A DNA stretch of 64,000 nucleotides from Falsiruegeria mediterranea M17 (GCF_900302455.1 NZ_ONZG01000004.1:124001-188000); one strand, 5' to 3'; numbered from the stretch's first letter, positions 28,950 to 37,372 are shown. Notes: a model not told the origin generated them from the sequence alone. Numbers and translations are program-made.

Positions 28950-29037
28950 CCGGCTGAACAGACAACTCGGGTGATCGTGCAGTTGGCAGCAGGGTGGCTG
29001 CCAGGATGCAACCGACCCACCAAATCAAAATGTCCAT
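28876..29037 (-). CDS. Candidate small membrane protein downstream of the Hint gene
   Basis: A 53-codon frame starting MDILIWWVGCILAATLLP, one hydrophobic helix followed by a polar tail. It begins nine bases after the Hint-gene stop and has a strong ribosome binding site (GAGGAG, five bases before the ATG). The 3' 74 bases run antisense to the end of the lrp-like gene, so conservation there is not informative. It may be a real short gene co-transcribed with the Hint gene, or chance. Confidence 0.3.
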   Translation of the reverse strand: MDILIWWVGCILAATLLPTARSPELSVQPVKPSGSDAPQGCQKERRARPSHRE

Positions 29038-29046
29038 GTGAACTCC

Positions 29047-29829
29047 TCAGGCAGATAGGCTGTCGATTTGCCCTTCACCCGCACGTGGGAATATCTGCGG
29101 GCCGAAATCGGTTAATTTATCGATGTGTGCAAACAGGTTCAGGTAAAGGCTGCGCATCGCGTGGCTGATCACGCGCACAGCGTTGACCCCGGGATGATAG
29201 GTTTCGAATTGCAGGCCATCGACGTTGATGACCGCGTGCTTGCGCAGGCAGATGTGGAACAGTTCGACCGGCGTGGGCGGAGCGGTTTCAATCACGTTCA
29301 TGCCGTCGATGAATTCCTGCACCGGTGTCAGAATGGGCTGGCCGTCGGCAATTGCGCGCAGATGGCCTGGGGTGGACAGCAGCCGGGCGGCCGGGCCCGC
29401 GATCACGCCGGACATCGGCTTTTGCATGCCAAAGGTGTCGGCCATGAAACGGGTCAGGTGATGGGTGCGGCCACGTAAATCGGGCTTGCCGGGAATCAGC
29501 GTGGTCGAGCCTTTCCAGACGACCTCCTGGGCCGAGCCGTCATGCGTGATCACGCGGTCTCCGGGCAACAGGTCCTGGATCGCCATCGGACCACAATCCG
29601 TTTCTACCAGAGATCCCCGGCTAAAGGCGCAAAAGGCGTTTTCAAACAGGGGTAGGGCGGGTGCGATCTGACGTGTTTCCACGATATTGCCGTTGTCCAG
29701 CAAGCTGGTGATCTGATAGCGGCGCAACTGCGGACGGGCGGGTGCGCGCAGGGCCGCGGGATCTTGCAGAATAGTGCTGGTTTCGACAGCATTCCGCGCA
29801 GCCCGGGTAAGGGAGTGGGGGATCGTCAT
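29047..29829 (-). CDS. Hint-domain (hedgehog/intein-type) protein
   Basis: A 260-residue protein. The Hint block begins at CAFSRGSLVETDCGPMAIQD (67-86), followed by LLPGDRVITHDG and a conserved HLTRFMADTFG...LSTPGHLRA part. Hint domains self-cleave through an N-terminal Cys; here Cys67 is one residue before the usual position (CFxRG becomes CAFSRG), so cleavage is uncertain. No secretion signal or RTX repeat is seen. Relatives occur in many copies in Rhodobacterales with unknown function. The start at MTIPHSL follows AAAGGG; the longer frame runs through the promoter. Confidence 0.8.
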   Translation of the reverse strand: MTIPHSLTRAARNAVETSTILQDPAALRAPARPQLRRYQITSLLDNGNIVETRQIAPALPLFENAFCAFSRGSLVETDCGPMAIQDLLPGDRVITHDGSAQEVVWKGSTTLIPGKPDLRGRTHHLTRFMADTFGMQKPMSGVIAGPAARLLSTPGHLRAIADGQPILTPVQEFIDGMNVIETAPPTPVELFHICLRKHAVINVDGLQFETYHPGVNAVRVISHAMRSLYLNLFAHIDKLTDFGPQIFPRAGEGQIDSLSA

Positions 29830-29927
29830 AGCGTATTCGGCCCTTTCTGTTCGGGTCGCATCTGCGTCGGCCCCCACCGACAACGTCAGATGGACTGAGT
29901 TCTTAGTCCACATCTGAATCGGCTGAG

Positions 29928-29957
29928 AATATGCCGAGCGTTGATTAAATTTGTCAA
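29928..29957 (-). promoter_or_regulatory. Probable promoter of the Hint gene
   Basis: On the minus strand a perfect TTGACA, an 18-base spacer and CATATT. The leader would be about 90 bases long. Confidence 0.55.
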
Positions 29958-30062
29958 AAAACCTTCTGGTTTTGGGGCGCTGTTTGCAGACAGTCAGGCT
30001 GACCTTCGAGTTTTGTTTCCAGTTTGACGGGTAATCCGCCGGTTTTGCTACAGTTTGCCCCA

Positions 30063-30097
30063 AACCGACCTCGCCTCAGGGGCGAGGTCGGTTTTTT
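30063..30097 (+). terminator. Very strong terminator with no + gene before it
   Basis: AACCGACCTCGCC pairs with GGCGAGGTCGGTT (13 perfect pairs, 5-nt loop) and runs into TTTTTT on the + strand. The nearest + gene upstream ends 1.1 kb away. It may end an unannotated + strand small RNA in the 29830-30097 interval; on the minus strand it could also stop the small basic gene. The remainder of this 317-base gap holds only the Hint promoter. Confidence 0.75.
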
Positions 30098-30146
30098 GCC
30101 CGGCCGGTCAGGGGCAGCGTCCGGCATCGGGCGGTATTTCTTCGGC

Positions 30147-30296
30147 TCAGGCCGATTTGACCAGACGCAGCTTTGTCTGACCGTCGCGGCGGGCAATCAT
30201 CGCCGCGCGACGCGCACCACGGGCCCAAGGCATCTGCACGTCACATTTGTTTGCGGTGTCGACGACTGAATTCAGAAAACGTGCTTTGGGTTTCAT
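30147..30296 (-). CDS. Small basic protein, 49 residues
   Basis: Starts MKPKARFLNSVVDTANK and contains MPWARGARRAAMIARR: a strongly basic, arginine-rich protein with no membrane segment. AGGAG is nine bases before the ATG. From memory, similar short proteins are frequent in roseobacters, but no function or name is known. A basic helix could bind nucleic acid or ribosome (inference). The strong hairpin at 30063-30097 lies downstream. Confidence 0.6.
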   Translation of the reverse strand: MKPKARFLNSVVDTANKCDVQMPWARGARRAAMIARRDGQTKLRLVKSA

Positions 30297-30531
30297 GGGG
30301 CTGCTCCTGCCTATGGTCCGGGCCATTCGGTCCGTGTTTCCTTGGTTGAACCCAATATCGACGCGCATTGCGGCAGGGATTTGGCTGATCCGGGGAAAAA
30401 TCAGGGGAGCGAGGAAAACGCGGTTAACGCAATTTTAGTGATGTCCTAATTGTGGTAAGGTTCTGTAACTATGGGACAAACACGTTTGTGGACGCGATTT
30501 GGCGTCAAGGGGTGTGACTCTTGGGTGGGCA

Positions 30532-30565
30532 ATTGTGACCAAACTGGAGCAGATTTGGTCACAAT
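30532..30565. repeat. Perfect 12-bp inverted repeat
   Basis: ATTGTGACCAAA and TTTGGTCACAAT are separated by 10 bases, just beyond the pgeF stop. No T-run follows on either strand, so it is either a transcript-end hairpin or a protein-binding site. The interval 30297-30531 shows no gene. Confidence 0.7.
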
Positions 30566-30576
30566 CCTACCAGAGC

Positions 30577-31332
30577 TTACAACCTTATGGTTGAAATCAA
30601 CCGACCATAATCGGCTTCCTTGGCATGTGTCGTGCGCCGGTACGAGTAGAATCGATCCGGATCAGAATAGGTGCAATGCCGCGTCCATTCGGCGTGTTGC
30701 ACACCTGCTGCGCGCAATCGGTGCAAGCCATAGCCAGGCAGATCAAACAGCATCCGATCCCCGTCGCCATTGGCAAAAAAACGACCGTTGTCCGCATCAG
30801 CGTCCAGGAATCTGTCCAAAAACTCGGGTCCGACCTCATAGGCGCGTTGCGAGATGGTGGGGCCAATGACGGCAATTACGTCGGTCCGGTTGGCGCCCAG
30901 ATTTTCCATCGCATCCAGCGTCGCTTCAAGCACGCCGTCCATCGCGCCCTTCCACCCGGCATGGGCTGCCCCGATGACGCCTGCCTGGGGATCGGAAAAC
31001 AACACCGGTTGGCAATCCGCTGTAAGAATCGACAGCACCACGCCGGGGGTAGCTGTCACCACCCCATCCGCCTTTGGGCGTTCGTCCGACGCGGCGTGCA
31101 GGGTGACGACGTCCGCAGAATGCACCTGATGAACGCCTGCCAACCCATCCGGCTCAACCCCCATGGCCTCGGCCACACGGGCCCGGTTGATAACAACCGC
31201 CTCTCTCTGATCGCTGGAGCCCGTGCCGCAGTTCAATCCTGCGAAAATGCCAGATGATGCACCGCCACGACGGGTGAAGAAGCCGTGGTGTACCGGCGAG
31301 AGGAGATCCGAAGTGAGAATTTCCAGCGTCAT
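30577..31332 (-). CDS. pgeF: Peptidoglycan editing factor / laccase-domain protein
   Basis: A 251-residue YfiH-family protein. Established work links the family to removing wrongly incorporated amino acids from peptidoglycan precursors; it was earlier called polyphenol oxidase. The zinc/active-site residues are visible: His71 in HQVHSADV, Cys107 in LTADCQPVLF and His124 in AAHAGWKG. It is the last gene of lgt-midA-pgeF, joined to midA by a four-base overlap (ATGA). Confidence 0.93.
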   Translation of the reverse strand: MTLEILTSDLLSPVHHGFFTRRGGASSGIFAGLNCGTGSSDQREAVVINRARVAEAMGVEPDGLAGVHQVHSADVVTLHAASDERPKADGVVTATPGVVLSILTADCQPVLFSDPQAGVIGAAHAGWKGAMDGVLEATLDAMENLGANRTDVIAVIGPTISQRAYEVGPEFLDRFLDADADNGRFFANGDGDRMLFDLPGYGLHRLRAAGVQHAEWTRHCTYSDPDRFYSYRRTTHAKEADYGRLISTIRL

Positions 31333-32399
31333 GGTTCCAGTCCTGGTGGAGGCGTTGCCTGGGGGGGGAAGAGACCCAGCACTTTGAACAGGTTTCCCAT
31401 TTCTTCGGGGTGCGTCAACCGTCGATGCGCGCTGATCAGTGCATCAAGCTGGGCTCCGCCGAGTTCCTTGGCCAAGGACTGGGCCCGTGCAGTGATGCCA
31501 AGGCGTTCCAGAAACACGCCTTGCGGGGTCAAGCGGCTGTGCCTGCACTTTGCTATGGCAGCAGAACCGGCGATCACTTCGAAATCGACATGTGCGGTCA
31601 GGTCGGCCCGGCCGGGGTCGTCCAGCGGATCAACTGGGGCATGGGCCTGCAAGGCTTGCAACGTGTCCCCAAGCGAGCGCCAATCGCCATAGTCGATCAC
31701 CAAGGCCGCGCCTCCGTGCTGTGCGATTCGCGTAGCGGTGTCTTGAATGATGCGCGGAGCAGCCTCACACAGCTCGACCAGATCGCCGTCTTTTGTGTCG
31801 CCCAGACGATGCTCCAGCGCGGGTTGCGGTGTTTCGGTTCCCAGGCCGAACATCAGGTCGTCTGAATCCGAGGCACCAATCATGCGCTCGGACCAGCCTG
31901 TGCCAGAGCGCAGAAACTGCCGGATCGGCAGCGCGTCAAAAAACTCGTTGGCGACCAGAAACAGGGGACGATCGGGCAGTTCCGAGGTGTCGTTGATCCA
32001 CTTGGGGGCAAAATCCGCCAGTGCCTTGGCTTGAACTTCGCGCAACCGGGGCGAAGCTTCGAGAAGAACGATTTGCGCGGCCTCAAGAAACCCCGATACA
32101 CCGCGCGTGGCCCGCAACATATCTGCCATCAATGTCCCGCGACCCGGCCCCAGTTCCGCGAGCGTGAAGGGGGTAGGGCGCCCTTGATCCAGCCAGCTTT
32201 GGGCCAGTGACAGGCCCAACAGCTCGCCAAACATCTGGCTGATTTCTGGCGCGGTAATGAAATCCCCTTTGGTGCCAAACGGCTCATGCTTGGCGTAATA
32301 TCCGTGCTCGGGATGCAGCAGGCAGTCTTGCATGTAATCTGCAACCGTCATCGGCCCGGAATGGGCGATACGCTCCAGCAACACGCGTTTGAGTGTCAT
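31329..32399 (-). CDS. MidA/NDUFAF7-like SAM-dependent methyltransferase
   Basis: A 356-residue class I methyltransferase of the NDUFAF7 (MidA) family, whose mitochondrial member methylates an arginine of a complex I subunit. The SAM site is [12 protein letters not shown] (near residue 80); the N-terminal [19 protein letters not shown] and later [10 protein letters not shown] are family signatures. An open frame extends far upstream, inside lgt; the start MTLKRVL overlapping the lgt stop by ATGA is correct for the family. Confidence 0.9.
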   Translation of the reverse strand: MTLKRVLLERIAHSGPMTVADYMQDCLLHPEHGYYAKHEPFGTKGDFITAPEISQMFGELLGLSLAQSWLDQGRPTPFTLAELGPGRGTLMADMLRATRGVSGFLEAAQIVLLEASPRLREVQAKALADFAPKWINDTSELPDRPLFLVANEFFDALPIRQFLRSGTGWSERMIGASDSDDLMFGLGTETPQPALEHRLGDTKDGDLVELCEAAPRIIQDTATRIAQHGGAALVIDYGDWRSLGDTLQALQAHAPVDPLDDPGRADLTAHVDFEVIAGSAAIAKCRHSRLTPQGVFLERLGITARAQSLAKELGGAQLDALISAHRRLTHPEEMGNLFKVLGLFPPQATPPPGLEP

Positions 32400-33298
32400 T
32401 GCGCGGGCACCTGGGCAGCTCGGGTTCTGGCCGACCAGATCAGCCACAGCCCAAGCGCCATCATCGGCAGGCACAGGATTTGACCCATCGTCAGGCCATA
32501 CCCGCCCACATGCCAGGCCAGCCCCAAGGGGTTGCCGGGCGAGATGAACTGCGCGTCCGGCTGGCGCACGAACTCGACCAGGAAACGGGCCAGGCCATAG
32601 CCGCTCAGGAACAAGCCCACGGCGAAACCAGGCATCTTGAACGCGCCGCGACGGTATACCAGCCACAGCAAGACGACACCCAGGATCAGCCCCTCCATCG
32701 CTGCTTCATAGAGTTGCGAGGGGTGGCGGGCGCACAGGCCGACCACGTCAGGACAATTCTGCGCGGCAGGGCCGGGAAAGACAAAAGCCCACGGCACGTC
32801 GCTGGGGCGGCCCCACAACTCGGCATTGATAAAGTTCGAAAGCCGTCCCAACAGCAGCCCCGGCGGCACCGCATGTGCCACAAGATCGGCCAGGCTGAGT
32901 TTGGGTATATTGTGGCGCAGGGCATAGATCCAACTGGCAATGACCACACCCAAAAGGCCACCATGAAATGACATGCCACCCTGCCAGACCATTAGGATCT
33001 CGGCCGGGTTCGCCAGGTAATAGGCAGGTTGATAGAACAGGACAAAACCAAGGCGCCCACCCAGAATGACACCCAGGATGATCCAGGTCAGCAGATCCTC
33101 CAGCTGTTGGGTGGTCAGTGGTGGGGTGTCTCCGGGCCAAAGCGCGGGGCGCTGCAGCGCTGCAACCCCAAGCCGCCAGGCAATCAGGATGCCCGCGATA
33201 TAGGCCAGCGCATACCAGCGCAGTGCGAAATCGAACCCGAATAGCGAGATCGAAAACAGTTCGGGGGAAAAGTCGGGGAAAGTCAGTACTGCCTGCAT
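32396..33298 (-). CDS. lgt: Prolipoprotein diacylglyceryl transferase
   Basis: Inner-membrane enzyme that transfers diacylglyceryl from phosphatidylglycerol to the lipobox Cys. 300 residues with seven predicted membrane helices. The Lgt signature is [15 protein letters not shown] (near residue 155), and HGGLLG carries the essential His. First gene of the lgt-midA-pgeF operon. The three lipoproteins recognised in this window (two M48 proteases and a 64-residue protein) would be its substrates. Confidence 0.95.
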   Translation of the reverse strand: MQAVLTFPDFSPELFSISLFGFDFALRWYALAYIAGILIAWRLGVAALQRPALWPGDTPPLTTQQLEDLLTWIILGVILGGRLGFVLFYQPAYYLANPAEILMVWQGGMSFHGGLLGVVIASWIYALRHNIPKLSLADLVAHAVPPGLLLGRLSNFINAELWGRPSDVPWAFVFPGPAAQNCPDVVGLCARHPSQLYEAAMEGLILGVVLLWLVYRRGAFKMPGFAVGLFLSGYGLARFLVEFVRQPDAQFISPGNPLGLAWHVGGYGLTMGQILCLPMMALGLWLIWSARTRAAQVPAQ

Positions 33299-33336
33299 GT
33301 GCGTCTCAATGCCTGTGCCTAAGGGGGCAAGTCAAC

Positions 33337-33365
33337 CTTGTGGCCGACCTTGTTGTTGCCCATAT
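33337..33365 (+). promoter_or_regulatory. RpoH-like promoter of ubiK
   Basis: CTTGTGG, a 15-base spacer and CCCATAT: the same geometry and the same -10 as the hsp20 promoter. An overlapping sigma-70 reading (TTGTGG-N17-CATATA) is also possible. Confidence 0.5.
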
Positions 33366-33394
33366 AGGGAACAACTTCGACACGGAGAAGACAG

Positions 33395-33643
33395 ATGCAG
33401 ACCCGCAACAAGATGCTCGACGATATTTCGCAACTGATGACCAATGCCATGGGCGTGGCACAAGGCGCCAAGGACGAGGCGGAAACGGCGATGAAGTCGC
33501 TGATGGACCGTTGGCTGGCTGACCGCGATTTCGTCACCCGCGAAGAGTTCGACGCGGTGCGCGCCATGGCCCAAAAAGCACGCGAAGAAAACGAAGCTCT
33601 GGCCGCGCGTATCGCCGCTCTGGAAGCCAAGCAGAACGACTGA
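33395..33643 (+). CDS. ubiK: UbiK-family ubiquinone biosynthesis accessory factor
   Basis: An 82-residue helical protein of the BMFP/YqiC family. UbiK helps assemble the ubiquinone synthesis complex at the membrane under aerobic growth. The C-terminal coiled coil (FVTREEFDAVRAMAQKAREE to the end) is the conserved part; the N-terminal MLDDISQLMTNAMGVAQGAK is an amphipathic membrane-binding helix. Divergent from lgt; the promoter reads as heat-shock type. Confidence 0.88.
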   Translation: MQTRNKMLDDISQLMTNAMGVAQGAKDEAETAMKSLMDRWLADRDFVTREEFDAVRAMAQKAREENEALAARIAALEAKQND

Positions 33644-33978
33644 TCCCGCCGGATCAGTCGATCAGACGCGCAAATGTCCAAAATTTGACGAAAGAAACCC
33701 TGCCGCGAGAGCCATCACAGCTGTCGCGTCGGGGTGTATCTTGCCAAGAACTGTGACATTCGCAAGAAAAAGCTGACAAAACTGTCGATATTTTGGGCGT
33801 CGTGTCGAGTTGCCCACAACTTATTGGCTTTATCCCCAAAAATAGGGGTTGTCAGAGTCTCACCTACACCGCACCATATCTAGTAGAGGCACGGGGGATC
33901 GCCCCGGCTTCTAGAGCAGACACCTAGCATTGGGGGCGCTGCCAGCCCCAAACAGCTAGAGATGAATGAGGTGGCACC
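33644..33978 (+). other. Non-coding interval upstream of ybjN
   Basis: No convincing reading frame. Three hairpins are visible: CCCC-AAAAATA-GGGG near 33834-33848, CGGGG/CCCCG at 33892-33906 and TTGGGG/CCCCAA at 33930-33951. The last two would lie in the ybjN leader. No good promoter hexamer pair could be chosen. Confidence 0.5.
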
Positions 33979-34479
33979 ATGGCACTTTCCGAGCAGTATC
34001 TGGAAGAAGACATTCACCCGATCGACATTGTCGAGCATCTGGCCGAGCATCACGATTGGGAATTCGACCGTATCGGCGATGATCAGATCGCAATGGCGGT
34101 CGAGGGGCAATGGCGCACATATTCCATCACTCTGGCCTGGTCCGGGTATGATGAAACCCTGCGCATGGTCTGCACATTCGAGATGGAGCCGCCAGAAGAG
34201 GCGCTGCCGCAGATTTATGAGCTGCTCAATGCGATGAATGACCAGTGCTGGGCCGGTGGGTTCACATATTGGGCAGCACAGCAGTTGATGGTCTATAAAT
34301 ACGGTCTGGTTCTGGCAGGTGGTCAGGTGGCAAGCCCGGAACAGATCGACACGATGATCAATGCGGCCGTGCTGAGCGCCGAGCGGTACTACCCGGCAAT
34401 CCAGTTGATGGTTTACGGTGGTCGTTCCCCGTCCGAGGCGATGCAGGTCGCCATTGCAGAGGCCTATGGCCGGGCGTAA
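33979..34479 (+). CDS. YbjN domain-containing protein
   Basis: A 166-residue cytosolic acidic protein with the YbjN fold (related to type III secretion chaperones). Residues 15-80 (DIVEHLAEHHDWEFDRIGD, then QWRTYSITLAW) and 90-150 are the conserved region. YbjN affects stress tolerance and motility in E. coli but has no known biochemical role. It has a long structured leader and stands 40 bases before proC. Confidence 0.85.
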   Translation: MALSEQYLEEDIHPIDIVEHLAEHHDWEFDRIGDDQIAMAVEGQWRTYSITLAWSGYDETLRMVCTFEMEPPEEALPQIYELLNAMNDQCWAGGFTYWAAQQLMVYKYGLVLAGGQVASPEQIDTMINAAVLSAERYYPAIQLMVYGGRSPSEAMQVAIAEAYGRA

Positions 34480-34483
34480 AGCT

Positions 34484-34518
34484 GTGCCCTGAACCGATAT
34501 CAGGCGAGGGGCACTTTT
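34484..34518 (+). other. Terminator-like hairpin covering the proC ribosome binding site
   Basis: GTGCCC (34484-34489) pairs with GGGCAC (34509-34514), followed by TTTT and, one base later, the proC ATG. The GAGGGG ribosome binding site is in the 3' arm. It could terminate ybjN or hide the proC site. Confidence 0.5.
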
Positions 34519-34519
34519 C

Positions 34520-35335
34520 ATGGATATGTCTTATGTGGCGGACCGGGGGCTTGTGCTTCTGGGCTGCGGCAAAATGGGCTCGGCAATGTTGGCGGGTTGG
34601 CTCGACGGGGGCTTGCCCGCATCATCTGTTTGGGTGATCGACCCGTATCCGTCGGACTGGGTCCAGGCACAGGGCGTGCACGTGAATGCAGAATTGCCTG
34701 CCGCCCCCGCCATCGTGCTGATCGCCGTCAAACCGCAGATGATGGGAGAGGCGCTGCCGTCTATGCAGGCCATGGGCAATGGCGAGACGCTCTTTGTCTC
34801 GGTCGCCGCGGGCACGACACTTGGCACATTCGAAGAGGTCTTGGGTGCACAAACCCCGATCGTTCGGGCGATGCCCAACACGCCCGCCGCCGTTGGGCGT
34901 GGTATCACGGCTCTTATCGGCAATTCCGAAGTGGCCGAGGCCCAGTTGGATCTGGCTGATAAGCTTTTGTCCGCCGTGGGTCAGACCGTGCGGCTGGAGA
35001 GCGAGGCACAGATGGATGCTGTCACCGGCGTCAGCGGTTCGGGTCCGGCTTATGTGTTCCACCTGATCGAAACTCTGGCCGCCGCAGGCGTGGCGCAGGG
35101 CCTGCCCGAAGCGATGGCGATGCAACTGGCCAAAGCCACGGTCGCAGGGGCTGGCGCTTTGGCTGAGGCGGCAGAGGAAGATCCCAGCCAATTGCGGGTG
35201 AACGTGACCTCTCCAAACGGGACAACGCAGGCTGCGTTGGAGGTTTTGATGAGCGAGAGCGACGGCTTCCCGGCGCTGTTGAACCGAGCGGTCGCAGCGG
35301 CGACCAACCGATCAAAGGAGCTGTCGGGTGGCTGA
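34520..35335 (+). CDS. proC: Pyrroline-5-carboxylate reductase
   Basis: Last step of proline synthesis, reducing P5C with NAD(P)H. 271 residues: N-terminal Rossmann GCGKMGSAMLAGWL (15-28), AVKPQMM near 73, and the C-terminal dimer domain with GSGPAYVFHLIE near 174. It heads a tight group with csaA and a hydroxyacid dehydrogenase: csaA starts eight bases inside proC. Confidence 0.95.
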   Translation: MDMSYVADRGLVLLGCGKMGSAMLAGWLDGGLPASSVWVIDPYPSDWVQAQGVHVNAELPAAPAIVLIAVKPQMMGEALPSMQAMGNGETLFVSVAAGTTLGTFEEVLGAQTPIVRAMPNTPAAVGRGITALIGNSEVAEAQLDLADKLLSAVGQTVRLESEAQMDAVTGVSGSGPAYVFHLIETLAAAGVAQGLPEAMAMQLAKATVAGAGALAEAAEEDPSQLRVNVTSPNGTTQAALEVLMSESDGFPALLNRAVAAATNRSKELSGG

Positions 35336-35666
35336 GATCAGTTTTGACGACTTCATGAAGGTGGACATCCGCGTGGGCGAAGTGATCCGGGCCGAAGACT
35401 ACCCCGAGGCGCGCAAGCCCGCGATCAAGGTGTGGATCGATTTCGGTGGCGAGATCGGCGAGCGCAAGACCTCGGCTCAGGTTACGGCGCATTATGATCC
35501 TGCCAGTCTTGTGGGCAAACAGGTGATGGCGGTGGTGAACTTCCCTCCGCGCCAGATCGGCAAGTTCATGTCCGAGGTGCTGGTGCTGGGGCTGCCGGAT
35601 GAAAAGGGCGAGATCGTGCTGATCGGCCCGGACGGCAAGGTACCGCTCGGCGGGCGGATGCACTGA
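35328..35666 (+). CDS. csaA: CsaA-like tRNA-binding chaperone
   Basis: A 112-residue OB-fold tRNA-binding domain protein. DIRVGEVIRAEDYPEARKPA (13-32) and the C-terminal GLPDEKGEIVLI are the CsaA/EMAP-II-like landmarks. CsaA assists protein secretion in Bacillus; its role elsewhere is less clear. GTG start with AAAGGAG upstream; overlaps proC by eight bases and the next gene by one base. Confidence 0.9.
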   Translation: MAEISFDDFMKVDIRVGEVIRAEDYPEARKPAIKVWIDFGGEIGERKTSAQVTAHYDPASLVGKQVMAVVNFPPRQIGKFMSEVLVLGLPDEKGEIVLIGPDGKVPLGGRMH

Positions 35667-36619
35667 TGAAGCTTTGGATCACACGGCCCATGACAGCCGA
35701 GGTCGAGGCCCGCGCACGGCGCGACTTTGACGTAGAGATTCGCGAGAGCACCCTGCCTTTGACCCGCGAAGAGATGCAGCGCGCGTTGAACGATTTCGAT
35801 GTGGTAGTGCCCACGCTGGGGGATCTGTTTTCGGCCGAGGTGTTTGCAGCGGAGCTCAAGCCGCGCTGTCGTTTGCTGGCCAATTTCGCTGTGGGCTATA
35901 ACCACATCGACGTTCAGGCAGCGAAGGCAGCCGGAATTCGTGTGACGAATACGCCAGGCGCCGTCACCGATGCCACGGCAGACATTGCCATGACGCTGAT
36001 CTTGATGACGGCGCGGCGCGCCGGGGAAGGCGAGCGATTGGTTCGGTCCGGTGGCTGGAAAGGGTGGCACCCGACCCAGATGTTGGGAACCCATGTGACC
36101 GGCAAAACCGTTGGCATCTTGGGCATGGGCCGCATCGGCCAAGCCATCGCGCGCCGGTGTCATTTCGGCTTCGGTATGAAGGTTGCCTATATTGCCCGCA
36201 GCGAAAAGTCTCTGGAGTTCACGGCAACACGGGCAGGTAGTCTGGAAAGCTTGGCAGGGCAGGTCGATTTTCTTGTGGTTGCCGTGCCTGGCGGGCCGGA
36301 GACGCAGCATCTGATCGACGCGCCTATTCTGAGCGCCATGCAACCAACTGCGATGTTGATCAACATCGCCCGGGGCGAGGTGGTAGACGAGACGGCGTTG
36401 ATTGCAGCCCTCGAAAGCGGTGATATCGCGGGTGCGGGCCTTGATGTCTACGAGTTCGAGCCGCGTATCCCTGCGCGTCTGATCCAGTTGGAAAACGTGA
36501 GCTTGCTGCCGCATCTGGGGACCGCGACCGAAGAGGTGCGTTCCAGCATGGGACATATGGCGCTCGACAACGTGGCGGCTTTTGTGGCGGGTCAGGATCT
36601 GCCGAACCCGGTGAACTAA
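35666..36619 (+). CDS. D-isomer 2-hydroxyacid dehydrogenase (D-glycerate dehydrogenase / glyoxylate reductase)
   Basis: A 317-residue NAD(P)-dependent dehydrogenase. The Rossmann motif is GILGMGRIGQAIA (near 150). The catalytic Arg is in NIARGEVVDE (near 233), Glu in YEFEPRIP and His in LLPHLGTAT (near 281). Closest in pattern to glyoxylate/hydroxypyruvate reductases. Starts on the csaA stop (TGATG), so it is coupled to proC-csaA. Followed by repeat copy C. Confidence 0.9.
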   Translation: MKLWITRPMTAEVEARARRDFDVEIRESTLPLTREEMQRALNDFDVVVPTLGDLFSAEVFAAELKPRCRLLANFAVGYNHIDVQAAKAAGIRVTNTPGAVTDATADIAMTLILMTARRAGEGERLVRSGGWKGWHPTQMLGTHVTGKTVGILGMGRIGQAIARRCHFGFGMKVAYIARSEKSLEFTATRAGSLESLAGQVDFLVVAVPGGPETQHLIDAPILSAMQPTAMLINIARGEVVDETALIAALESGDIAGAGLDVYEFEPRIPARLIQLENVSLLPHLGTATEEVRSSMGHMALDNVAAFVAGQDLPNPVN

Positions 36620-36629
36620 AGGGGGGGCG

Positions 36630-36704
36630 CTCCCGCCAGGAGACGTCGCATCGAAGATGCAACATATCCTGTTGGGCCGGGCAGCGCGCCTTTGGCGCGC
36701 TGCG
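36630..36704 (+). repeat. Dispersed two-hairpin intergenic repeat, copy C
   Basis: GCTCCCGCC, then GCATC-GAA-GATGC (36649-36661), CCTGTTGGGCCGGGC, and a perfect 10-bp stem GCAGCGCGCC-TTT-GGCGCGCTGC (36682-36704). More diverged than copies A and B in the first part. Between convergent genes. Confidence 0.8.
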
Positions 36705-36729
36705 GGCACCTGTGGCGGGTCTGGTGCGT

Positions 36730-37335
36730 CTAGTCTGAGGGGGCAGTGGTCTTGGCCAGGTCGCCAACCGCCTCGCGCCAGTGTTTGCGACACAGTGAGA
36801 CGTAAGTTTCGTTCCCGCCGATCTGCACCTGATCCCCGTCCAGCAGAACCTTGCCGTTTTCGTCCTGTCGAATCACCATCGTGGCCTTGCCACCGCATTC
36901 ACAAATGGTGCGGACTTCGCGCATTTCATCGGCCAGGGCCAGCAGAGTGGCAGATCCTGGAAAGAGCTTGCCCTGAAAGTCCACGCGCAGGCCGTAACAC
37001 AGCACGGGCACCTTCAGATCATCGACCGCGCGCGCCAATTGCCAAACCTGATCCTCGCTCAGAAACTGCGCTTCATCGACAAAGACGCAAGCGACTTTTT
37101 CTTGCGCCAATCGCGCCTCGATCATGGCAAAGACATCATCGGCTGCGCCAAACACATCCGCCTCGGCCCCGATGCCAATGCGCGAGGCAATCCGTCCAAC
37201 GCCGGATCGCCCATCAAGCGCAGCTGTCATCAGATAAGTGTCCATCCCGCGTTCGCGGTAGTTGTGCGACGCCTGCAGCAAAACGGTCGATTTGCCGGCG
37301 TTCATGGTCGAGTAGTTGAAGTAGAGCTTTGCCAT
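36730..37335 (-). CDS. tdk: Thymidine kinase (type II)
   Basis: Phosphorylates thymidine to dTMP in salvage. 201 residues: P-loop STMNAGKST (9-17), the catalytic region CVFVDEAQFLS near 88, and a zinc-binding lobe with CECGGKA and a later CRKH. The start MAKLYFN is the family start; a frame open 59 codons upstream covers another candidate gene on the other strand. Confidence 0.95.
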   Translation of the reverse strand: MAKLYFNYSTMNAGKSTVLLQASHNYRERGMDTYLMTAALDGRSGVGRIASRIGIGAEADVFGAADDVFAMIEARLAQEKVACVFVDEAQFLSEDQVWQLARAVDDLKVPVLCYGLRVDFQGKLFPGSATLLALADEMREVRTICECGGKATMVIRQDENGKVLLDGDQVQIGGNETYVSLCRKHWREAVGDLAKTTAPSD

Positions 37336-37372
37336 GCCCCTTCGTCTAAGGGGCGACCCTTCAGGGGACAAG

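Noticed and set aside
30424..30438. CtrA-like motif TTAA-N7-TTAG
   Set aside because: One mismatch to TTAA-N7-TTAA and about 130 bases from the nearest start; such matches are expected by chance in AT-rich gaps.
33830..33838. DnaA-box-like TTATCCCCA
   Set aside because: A single imperfect box without a cluster or AT-rich unwinding region; no sign of an origin.
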